Source: Ciona savignyi (lineage: Eukaryota; Chordata; Ascidiacea; Phlebobranchia; Cionidae). Taken from it: DNA of 64,000 nt. Positions 56,553 through 64,000 of this stretch are shown piece after piece. The position numbers and the translations under genes are program-made. Numbering within the stretch: position 1 is the stretch's first letter; the number at the start of each line of letters is the position of its first letter. Where the stretch lies: positions 50,337 through 114,336 of the forward strand of contig CH000031.1 of NCBI GenBank assembly GCA_000149265.1, in the 5' to 3' direction. A model generated the notes under the pieces. It had not been told where the DNA came from, did not search any database, and saw nothing but the letters and a program-made list of their open reading frames with translations.

Positions 56553-58283
56553 TCACAGGAGTGGGAGTGGAATTGTTCCCACACCCACACCGCCCTCGTG
56601 TGCCCACATCCTGTCTGATTTCTTCCATGAATTTGTCTCCGGATCGTAGACTTCAACTGAGTTGAGGTTAGTGCAGCCGTCGTAACCTCCCAGAGCAAAT
56701 ATCTTTCCTCCACTGATGGCGACGCCGACTCTGCTTCTTCGCATGCTCATGGGAGCAACGAAGCACCATTGGTTGGTCACTTGGTCAAACACTTCAACCG
56801 TGTTGAGGAATTTCTGTCCGTCGTATCCGCCGAATACGAACATACAGCCTTGAAGGGAAGCAACACCGTGCCTGCATCGTTTCGAGAGCATTGGTACCTT
56901 CATACACCATTTATCCAAGCTCAAGTCGTAGCATTCGACCGAATTGAAGATGGACAGCCCATCATGGCCGCCGAGAACGTAGACGCTTGCTTCAAAGACG
57001 CCTACAGCAGCTGCACTGCGGGCTTTGTTCATTGGGCTTAGCCGCTGCCATTCTTGAGTGTGTGGTCTGAAAACCTCACATGAGTTGAGAGATGCCACAC
57101 CATCGTACCCACCGCACACGAAGATTTGATCGGCGTGTGCGACGCAACCGAGCGCGCTTCGCTTCTCATGCATCGGCTTGATGTTGCACCATTCGTCGGT
57201 TTCAGGAATGTACATTTCAACTGTATTCAATCGGTTCATACCATCGTACCCACCCACAGCATACAACTGCCCCGCAAGCACAGCTACACCAACACGGCTG
57301 CGACACGTTTTCATTGAATTCACAAGTTCCCATCTCCCTGCAAGACCAGAGTATTTCTCCACAGTGTTAAGGGCTTCACCGGCAGAAGTAAGCCCTCCCA
57401 CTGCGTAGATCATTTCATGAATTTCCGCGCAGTACCTCGGTCGTACCATGTTTGGAGGGAACTCAGCGCGACGATCTGGCATCAGATGATAATCTTTCGC
57501 TTTATCCACTAGATCCCTGCATTTAAGACACGATTTTATGGCAACATCCATTTGAATAACATCAGTTAAAAACTGAGGACGCAATAAGGGCAAACGGACA
57601 TGTTGCAGGAGTTCATGCATATATTCCGATCGCTTGGTGTAGTTATGTTTTACCCAAGCGGCAGCTGCAGAGAATATCTGCTCTTCTGATTTCACATTTA
57701 ATTCGTTCCGAGACAACATAATTAAAACCTTATCCTTTGGCAGTTCCAGAAACTCATCAGATTTAGAAACTTCAACAAAATGTTGGTTTAGGTAACTTTT
57801 GGCTTTTTCCACAAGCGGTGTGCACATGAGCATTTCAGCAAATTCACTAATTCCAAGACAGTTGTTGGGGTGTAAATGAGATTTCATAAAGTTTGCGCAA
57901 AAATCTTTCACCACTTGAAGTTGTAGAAAATTTGCACCAATCATAACAGACTGAACAGTTTCAACATTCACGGTTATTTTACCGGTGTAAGCGTAGTTAA
58001 TAAGGTGTTCAAGAGCATGGTCATCTATAGAATTAATAACAATCTCATTTACATTTGCTTCAGCCATATCCGTGGTAAACATGGTTGTGAAATATGGTAT
58101 TACAGCGGCAAGGACAATTTTGTGTGCGGTAAATTTCGATCCGTTAACCTTTAGTGTGACGTCGCACATTTTTCCTTGCCCTCTAATCTTCTGCATCACG
58201 TCAAATGCTTGTGAGGAGAATGACCGACAATCCAAAGTCTCTTCTGTGTCCTCATGGTCAATGTCATGAAGTGAAAATGCCAT
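56553..58283 (-). CDS. KLHL18: Kelch-like protein 18, CUL3 substrate adaptor
   Basis: A single 1731-bp frame encodes 576 residues, against about 574 for vertebrate KLHL18. Order: BTB domain (~30-140; GKMCDVTLKVNGSKFTAHK, PYFTTMFTTDMAE), BACK domain (~145-250; LHPNNCLGISEFAEM, LNVKSEEQIFSAAAAWV), the conserved linker KCRDLVDKAKDYHLMPDRR, then six Kelch blades (~290-570) each with a GG(Y/H)DG or similar. The C-terminus HEGGVGVGTIPL matches the vertebrate end (GVGCIPL). By family knowledge, BTB/BACK bind CUL3 and the Kelch propeller recruits substrates for ubiquitination; vertebrate KLHL18 is linked to Aurora-A in mitosis. All blades and the CUL3-binding region look intact. The coding region has no introns, unlike vertebrate KLHL18, so an ancient retrocopy or intron loss is likely. 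It converges with the UQCRB-type gene. Confidence 0.96.
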   Translation of the reverse strand: MAFSLHDIDHEDTEETLDCRSFSSQAFDVMQKIRGQGKMCDVTLKVNGSKFTAHKIVLAAVIPYFTTMFTTDMAEANVNEIVINSIDDHALEHLINYAYTGKITVNVETVQSVMIGANFLQLQVVKDFCANFMKSHLHPNNCLGISEFAEMLMCTPLVEKAKSYLNQHFVEVSKSDEFLELPKDKVLIMLSRNELNVKSEEQIFSAAAAWVKHNYTKRSEYMHELLQHVRLPLLRPQFLTDVIQMDVAIKSCLKCRDLVDKAKDYHLMPDRRAEFPPNMVRPRYCAEIHEMIYAVGGLTSAGEALNTVEKYSGLAGRWELVNSMKTCRSRVGVAVLAGQLYAVGGYDGMNRLNTVEMYIPETDEWCNIKPMHEKRSALGCVAHADQIFVCGGYDGVASLNSCEVFRPHTQEWQRLSPMNKARSAAAVGVFEASVYVLGGHDGLSIFNSVECYDLSLDKWCMKVPMLSKRCRHGVASLQGCMFVFGGYDGQKFLNTVEVFDQVTNQWCFVAPMSMRRSRVGVAISGGKIFALGGYDGCTNLNSVEVYDPETNSWKKSDRMWAHEGGVGVGTIPLPLL

Positions 58284-58365
58284 TAAAATTCAAAATGTTC
58301 TATATACAGGACAATTTTTCTGAAAAGAAAATATACTAATGTACGGTAGTTAATTTTTCTATTAA

Positions 58366-58545
58366 AAAAGGAACATTTAAAAACAATTTTTTCAAAAAAA
58401 GAAACATTTAAAGACAGTTTTTTTCTAAAAAAAGAAACATTTAAAGACAGTTTTTCTAAAAAATAACATTTTAAGACAGTTCTAAAAAACAAACATTTAA
58501 AAAGAGTTTTTCTAACATAAAGAAACGTTTAAATATAGTAATTTC
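58366..58545. repeat. Minisatellite, ~30-35-bp unit
   Basis: About five to six units of (a)aaagaaacatttaaagacag plus ttttttcta, decaying at both edges. It lies 83 bp upstream of the KLHL18 start codon. Confidence 0.85.
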
Positions 58546-59037
58546 TTTAAAATATAGGATATATTAGAGAAATAAAAATATGAAGCCACGTTTTAAACTA
58601 TTACCTGAATCTGAATATTCGAGTACAAACGCTAATCATTAACCAACAACATGTTATTTCAAATCTTTCATTTAACAGACTGTGCTGTGCCCACTAACAT
58701 TTGTTTAACCTTATACGACTCTAACAACAGACCGATTTGAACAATAGATTCGGTAAACGGAAACTGACAGGAAAGCACATGAAATGACTAAAGAGCCATG
58801 GCGTCATGTATTGTGACGCCATAATAGAAATTACAATAACGTGATTATGTGTTGATGCAACATACAATTGTTGATTGGCAAACGCCATAGCTAGATATAC
58901 AGACAACATACACAATAAATCTGGCTAGCGATACTGTGGCTTGGTGGGATCTAAAGCATAAAGGTTTGGGTTCGATTGTTACTCTGACAACTTTCTCGTG
59001 TTGTTCGATAATGCAAGTAGTCAGGCAACACTAAAAA
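58546..59037. other. Upstream region of KLHL18, no gene seen
   Basis: AT-rich. 58930-58995 has a degraded tRNA-like head (gtggcttggtgggatctaaa, gtttgggttcgattgttact). Confidence 0.4.
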
Positions 59038-59300
59038 GAGGGAAGGAGGAAAACCGACCACTAAAATTACTCTAAATACTACAGGATCGCTTGGACCGCT
59101 TGAATCGCTTTTAGCGCTTGGATCGCTTACTATACTTCGTAATTACAAAAGCCATGATAATAATGTTAGGGTTGGGGTTAAAGTTAGTTCTGGGGTTGAG
59201 GTTAGTGTTTGGGACAGGGTTAAAATTGCATTTCATAGCAATCTAAGTGATCCAAGCGCTCCAAGCGATCCAAGCGATCCTGTAGTATTTAGAGGCACCC
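59038..59300. mobile_element. MITE-1 copy next to a MITE-2-like end
   Basis: 59038-59067 (gagggaaggaggaaaaccga) resembles the MITE-2 terminus. 59070-59300 is a MITE-1 copy with inverted ends ctctaaatactacaggatcg and cgatcctgtagtatttagag; core gttagggttggggttaaagt. Confidence 0.7.
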
Positions 59301-59302
59301 GG

Positions 59303-59637
59303 ATTGTGGCTACGTGGAGGGGAAACTAAAATAAGGGAAATATGAATTTATGGAAACTACCCGCTAAAATAAAGCTTATTATATTAAGGCTAGTGCAAAA
59401 CCAGGGTATAAGTTTGCGTTAGCTATGGGGTTAAGAATATTGTTAGGGCAGGATTAGAATTAGTTTTCATAATTTTAGGGGTGCCTCTAAATACTACAGG
59501 ATCGCTTGGATCGCTTGGAGCAAACTTAAACCCTGGTTTTGCACTAGCCTTAATATAATAAGCTTTATTTTAGCGGGTAGTTTCCATAAATTCCTATTTC
59601 CCTTATTTTAGTTTCCCCTCCACGTAGCCACAATCCA
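59303..59637. repeat. Long hairpin: ~115-bp inverted arms around a ~105-bp loop
   Basis: 59303-59418 (ggattgtggctacgtggagg ... accagggtataagttt) is the near-exact reverse complement of 59523-59637 (aaacttaaaccctggttttg ... cctccacgtagccacaatcc). The loop ends in a partial MITE-1 terminus (59478-59520, gtgcctctaaatactacagg). Confidence 0.85.
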
Positions 59638-59664
59638 GGAAATAAAAAAAATCAATACAAAGTT

Positions 59665-59758
59665 ATATTGGCGCGAAGTGATCTGACGATTGCCCGTGTG
59701 TTAACCCCCCTTGGTTTTCCCATTCACGGGGATAAACATGAACATCCTAACCTTTCCT
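59665..59758 (+). repeat. SINE-A tail
   Basis: ttggcgcgaagtgatctgac to gataaacatgaacatcctaa. Confidence 0.8.
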
Positions 59759-60090
59759 ATATATCAACCACTACTGACCGTCAACCACTTTTGATTGATC
59801 AAAAACCTTTTTTCCCTTGTACCGAACATAATAAAATACCGTGGTTTATGGTATGTTCTTAGTTCCGAATTTACCAATCCCTTTGTTAGTGCGTCATAAG
59901 ACAAAAAAGTGCGTCATCAGACACTGTCGTGTTACCTAAGACGTTGTATCATATGGCATCCTATTGTATTAGTGTCACGGGTATTTGACAAAATTGATTT
60001 TCGTTCAACCTTTTTAAGCACTGGTTTCATAGAAAATGATATTTGGTTTTTGGTTTACACGGTTAGTTAAGCTGCCGCCGACAAGTTGGA
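59759..60090. other. Intergenic, nothing recognised
   Basis: AT-rich. tagtgcgtcataagacaaaa / aagtgcgtcatcagacactg is a short tandem echo near 59890-59930. Confidence 0.4.
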
Positions 60091-60094
60091 TCGT

Positions 60095-60292
60095 TCCTTA
60101 TCTAAAGCACTTAACGGACTTTGCCTAAAACCAGTGGTTTAATGGGTTCTATTTAAATTAACTTCTCAAATATATTCAACACACTGCAATAGCTCTGGCA
60201 ACCCGACGGTAGGCGCGAGGTGATTTGACGATAGATTGTGTGTAAACCCCCTTGGTTTTCCCATTCAGCGTAAGAAACACGAATATTCTTTC
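60095..60292 (+). repeat. SINE-A copy without head
   Basis: atcgttccttatctaaagca to attcagcgtaagaaacacga. Confidence 0.7.
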
Positions 60293-60569
60293 CTATTTAG
60301 GACGATGCACACTTAGAACGATGTGGGCGACGGCAAAATATGAAAGGGTGGCGGGCGACAAATCATCGCTCAGAGCATCAATAGGACTATACACCAGAAA
60401 ATCACTCTTGGAGCGATAAATCGCTTTATCGCTATACTTTTCTGGTACCCTGCCAGTTTCGACAGGTAACTGGTGAATGTATTGTTATCTTCGTAAGTGA
60501 GCCTCGACCTTTACCGAAAAATATGCCAAAAAAATTCAAATTTTGGAATCTAATTTTAATCTTAGTACA

Positions 60570-60795
60570 TTTCTTGGGTTGTGTCCTTGGGCAAGGCACT
60601 GAGCAGTCATTGCCTGAACCCGGCGGATTAATAGATTCTATTAAATTAAAGGAACGTCTCAACCATACATAACACACTGTAATAGCTATGGTAACCCGAC
60701 GATGGGCGCGAGGTGATCTGACGATTATACCCGTGTGTAAAACCCCATGGTTTTCCCATTTATGGGGATAAACATAAATATTTTATCCTATTCTA
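60570..60795 (+). repeat. SINE-A copy without head
   Basis: cttgggttgtgtccttgggc to gggataaacataaatatttt. Confidence 0.8.
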
Positions 60796-61054
60796 TTGCG
60801 CAATTTAATTGCTTTGATTTATACAAACAGCAATATGGTTATTACTTTGCTGTAAAATATAAATTTAGGACAGTTTTCACACGTTTAAGCAACACCAAGA
60901 CGCTTAATATCAAATTATATACCATAACAACAATGCGCCATGGAACCACGAAGTTTCGAGGCGGCACTACACAAAAACAGTGGCGCATCTTATTCAACCT
61001 TCTACTAAAAATGACAAAATGTTCTGTTGATGAAAATGCAAATAGGTATGCACT

Positions 61055-61215
61055 CTTTAGCTTGGTGGGTTAGTGTGTTGCCTTTCAGACAAAATGATTG
61101 CATTTTCGAAACTGGTTGTTAGCTCGTCGATTGGGCAAGGCATTTACCAGGCATTGCCTGAATCAAATGGAATAATGGGTTAAACTTAAATTAAAGGAAC
61201 GTGTGTGTAATAGCT
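61055..61215 (+). repeat. SINE-A head and body
   Basis: tagcttggtgggttagtgtg to aaattaaaggaacgtgtgtg; the tail is replaced. Confidence 0.7.
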
Positions 61216-61407
61216 ACGGTGCGTCATAAACTACCAATAAATTTCGCCTGCGTAGAAAACAAAGTATAACTTCTCGTATTGTTCTTATCTGTTGAGTAAC
61301 TATTTAATCACATAAAATATCAACTTATAATTTGACGAATGTAAGGTAAATAAATACAAAATAATACACAGCAAAACAATTTAAGTAACTCACGACTTAA
61401 ACATGAT

Positions 61408-61562
61408 TTTAAACCACCACTTTTTGTAATACACATGTTGTATGCCGTATAGTCATGCTACAGGGTCCCTAACCACAATTAGTAATATATACACTGAGTA
61501 TATAGATTGTTTCTGCAAGCATAAACGCATGGGTCCCATAGTTATCAAACCAAACTTCTTTT
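61408..61562 (+). repeat. RepL block, isolated copy
   Basis: aaaccaccactttttgtaat, catgctacagggtccctaac, aaacgcatgggtcccatagt. Same block as 27703-27878 but without adjoining RepM units, so RepL can exist on its own. Confidence 0.8.
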
Positions 61563-61624
61563 CTATATGTAGTTAAAAAAATAAACGTCTTAAGTTTACG
61601 AACATTACACCACAAATGTTTTAG

Positions 61625-61661
61625 CATAGAACACTAACTTACAGTAAGTTAGTATTCTATG
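61625..61661. repeat. 37-bp palindrome similar to the 36791 insertion
   Basis: catagaacactaacttac faces gtaagttagtattctatg with one mismatch. It shares the ends CATAGA/TCTATG and an inner ACTAA with 36791-36836. TTTTAG lies on both sides (61619-61624, 61663-61668), one base off the right edge. Confidence 0.7.
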
Positions 61662-61996
61662 ATTTTAGCTGCACGGAAATCTAAAAACAGCATGACGTCA
61701 CAAAATAAATTAAAGAAAAAGGTACAGTGGGCGATACGCAAACTGTAGGCGCTACACACAACACATGGTAATGAAGGATATTAAGGTAAATTACAGACGT
61801 TTGTGCGTGGAAGCATAACTCTACACCCATGTTCATTTACAATTGTGGCAGACATATTAAAGAATGGACTTTTTGAAATGTATTCCACGATTTTTGTGTC
61901 AGATCTTTGCCAAAAGTCTGAAATAAGATTGTATTAATTAAAGACTTAATTATAGCGGCTAACTTATGTCTCATTGGTAAGGATAAAACAACTTCT

Positions 61997-62404
61997 GGAT
62001 CCGACGGTGGGTGCACAGTCATCTTGTTTTGCCCGTGTTGTAATGCCCCTTGCGTTTTCTCATGTGCATAAAATGTCCTAACTATGTTACCAAAGAGAGA
62101 CATTATTTACTTACAGCTCGTTAAATGGTTTGAAATAAACAACAGACTCCCATCCTTCTACATCGATGGACGGTTTGTTAGCAGAAAAATGAAAATTTTC
62201 GGGGACTCATCTTTCGAGAAGGGGAAGTTATGGAAATCATTAATGCGCTTAATGATTTTCCTTCCAGCTCCTGGGACCGACTTCCCATAGATTGTTTACT
62301 CTGTAACATATTCTTTCTTCACAATAAAGTGCCAATTAGATATCAGGCTTATATTGAACGGAAATCATCAAAGAGCTTCCAGTCGGTTGACAGGAAAAGC
62401 GAAG
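61997..62404 (+). repeat. Left inverted arm around the peptide gene
   Basis: Reverse complement of 63317-63728 along nearly its whole length. Shared blocks include ttttcggggactcatctttc, gaaggggaagttatggaaat, cattaatgcgcttaatgatt and agctcctgggaccgacttcc. The outer ~90 bp (ccgacggtgggtgcacagtc, gcccgtgttgtaatgcccct) is SINE-A tail sequence present in both arms. Confidence 0.88.
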
Positions 62405-62460
62405 GTATATATTGAATGGAATTCTTCTTGGATATACAGTCTCTGATAATTATCTCAAAG

Positions 62461-62850
62461 ATGGATCACAAACTACTCATCGTTCTTCTTGTTGTTTTCT
62501 GCCTCGCCAGTGAAGAAGTTTCTGCGATAGTCCCGGGTTTTCCTTGGAGTAAGTGAAGTGGCTGCGATGCCAACCTATGTGCAATGAAATCTACATCAAG
62601 TAGATTATGGTCTACTTCCCTCACCATTACATGTAATATAGATCCTGACGAAATGTTTTCTTGTTGAATCCTTTTCAACTTGATTGATTTGATTGTTTTA
62701 AAAATCTTCATTACAGACGCCAAGAATAAAGGTATGCCAACAGTAGAAGATTTGGCTCAACTTGCACCATTGATGGAAGCCGAGGATGATGTTTTGACAC
62801 CAAAGCAAGATCTTTTCCACTTACACCACCTTCATCACATCAGCTGGTGA
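62461..62850 (+). CDS. Small secreted His-rich peptide precursor
   Basis: Two exons, 62461-62548 and 62717-62850, join in phase 1 (donor TGGA|GTAAGT, acceptor cttcattacag) to 73 residues. Residues 1-22 are a clear signal peptide (MDHKLLIVLLVVFCLASEEV). A short segment IVPGFPWNAKNKG follows, then an acidic stretch (EDLAQLAPLMEAEDD) and a His-rich aromatic C-terminus, FHLHHLHHISW. No cysteines are present after cleavage, no dibasic processing site and no amidation Gly at the end. The layout (signal, acidic spacer, His/aromatic end) recalls tunicate and fish His-rich host-defence peptide precursors such as clavanins and piscidins, but I see no sequence match and do not assign one. A TATA-like tatatatt is at 62405-62412, about 50 bp upstream of the ATG. 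The gene lies between the inverted arms 61997-62404 and 63317-63728. Confidence 0.66.
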
Positions 62851-63316
62851 ACCGCACCACCAAGCAGCAATATTTGCACCCGCATTGATTTGCGCAATAC
62901 AAATTGAATATTGCTACCCACAGTCTTTTGTTGGCAAGCATACTACCTAGACAGCGGATCGTTAATTTATCGCTCATTTAAAGAATAGATGCTAGTATCG
63001 TAAATTGTAACTGCAGTGAATTAGATTAACGCGGGCGCGCTTATGTGATTTGGTGTCAGCAAATTGCATCAGTGCAACAATCAATAAGTTAACGTAGATT
63101 TTGTTGACAACAAAGATAATAATTATCATGCCCACGGTTAAACGTCGGGGCATAATATAAGGATGTCAGTTAGGTTTCCTAGACGTTTTAATACGTTTAT
63201 TCCAAAGAACTCTTCACTGGATATTTTAACCGCGTGACGTAAAAAAAAGAAAAAAAAGATAGTGAATACTACATAATTATCGAAGATCGTGTTTACAAAA
63301 AGGATCCTATCCTAAT
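62851..63316. other. Downstream of the peptide gene, nothing recognised
   Basis: AT-rich spacer between the peptide stop codon and the right arm; contains a purine-rich run (aaaaaaaagaaaaaaaag, 63241-63259) and no clear polyadenylation signal. Confidence 0.4.
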
Positions 63317-63728
63317 CTTCGCTTTTCCTGTAAACCGCCTGAAAGCGCTTTGATATCTTCCGTTCAATATAATCCTGATATCTTAAATTGGCACTTCATT
63401 GTAGAGAAAGAATATGTTACAGAGTACACAATCTATGGGAAGTCGGTCCCAGGAGCTGGAAGGAAAATCATTAAGCGCATTAATGATTTCCATAACTTCC
63501 CCTTCTCGAAAGATGAGTCCCCGAAAATGCCCCATTTTTCTGCTGACTAACCGTCCATCGATGAAGAAGGTTCATAGACTGCTGTTTATTTCAAACCATT
63601 TAACGAGCTAGAAGTACACGATGTTACTTTTTGGTAACATAGATAAAACATTTTTATGTACATGGGAAAATGCAAGGGGCGTTACCACACGGGCAAAACA
63701 AGATAACTGTTCACCCTCCGTCGGATCC
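63317..63728 (-). repeat. Right inverted arm around the peptide gene
   Basis: Inverted partner of 61997-62404; differences are mainly single substitutions and short indels. Open frames inside differ between the arms, so neither appears to be a maintained gene. Confidence 0.88.
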
Positions 63729-63872
63729 AAAGCTATTGCATTGGTTTTATATAGTTAAAGCGCACTTTTAAATTTTCGATATGTGCCTTGGAATAACCGA
63801 ATAGCTATATCGACCACATTCGATTCTGCAACCGTTCGGCAGAAACACGACGGACTAACCCACTAAACTATT
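63655..63872 (-). repeat. SINE-A copy overlapping the right arm
   Basis: atgtacatgggaaaatgcaa, cacacgggcaaaacaagata, then ccaaagctattgcattggtt and a head ending acgacggactaacccactaa. The outer part lies beyond the arm, so the duplication captured only the tail of this SINE. Confidence 0.7.
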
Positions 63873-64000
63873 CGCCACGGAATACAATCATTTATACTTA
63901 TCGAGAAATATAGCCTAACATCCAGTATTTATTCCAGAAATTACATTTACAATGATCCCAATGACAAAATGGTCTGTCGGTGATGAGCGTTTTTAAATCG

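Noticed and set aside
56769..57408. Plus-strand frames opposite KLHL18
   Set aside because: Shadow frames of the conserved Kelch coding strand.
2411..63872. SINE-A and SINE-B heads as functional tRNA genes
   Set aside because: The cloverleaf is incomplete, the B-box departs from consensus, and each head continues into a dispersed body; no stand-alone tRNA was found.

Overview
This is nuclear DNA of a small, compact invertebrate chordate genome, most likely an ascidian tunicate of the Ciona type. The evidence is animal gene content (NADK2, a C1orf87-type gene, KLHL18, a pancreatic-lipase-family gene, a secreted fibrinogen-domain lectin), AT-rich intergenic DNA, many very short introns (57-60 bp), and dozens of copies of one tRNA-derived SINE. 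The species call is inference, not a database match. Two 100-base N runs (35156-35255 and 52140-52239) mark assembly gaps.

Layout. 46-5648 (-): first five coding exons of mitochondrial NAD kinase 2, running off the left edge. 5649-12396: repeats. 12412-13512 (+): two-exon, four-EF-hand calmodulin-like protein. 13513-19133: repeats and unassigned DNA. 19134-25827 (+): ten-exon secreted lipase (catalytic domain, PLAT domain, Pro/Thr-rich tail). 27700-32800: a non-coding complex of ~335-bp units in both orientations. 34294-35947 (-): a small secreted protein with an H-type-lectin-like fold pattern, possibly spliced to a C-type-lectin-like exon. 37194-45410 (-): eleven-exon homologue of human C1orf87. 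47232-48814 (-): secreted protein joining the same lectin-like exon type to a fibrinogen C-terminal domain. 49000-51400: partial duplications of that locus. 51600-53420: 33/37-bp minisatellite with an internal higher-order repeat. 54689-55237 (+): cytochrome bc1 subunit 7 (UQCRB-type) protein with long extensions. 56553-58283 (-): KLHL18 in one exon. 62461-62850 (+): a two-exon secreted His-rich peptide gene sitting between ~410-bp inverted arms.

All multi-exon genes were joined by hand from GT/AG sites; in each gene the exon lengths sum to a whole number of codons and phases agree across every junction. The genes are not a pathway: they are housekeeping genes (NADK2, UQCRB-type, KLHL18), a cilium/EF-hand-type gene (C1orf87) and secreted proteins (lipase, lectins, peptide). 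Most of the remaining sequence is transposon-derived: SINE-A (tRNA head, tail ending in ggggataaacatgaatatcc), a second tRNA-like family (SINE-B), hAT elements, palindromic MITEs and minisatellites.

The items most worth a second look are the shuffled lectin-like exon, the peptide gene between inverted arms, the 57-bp in-frame introns, and the 46-bp palindromic insertion with an 8-bp target duplication.
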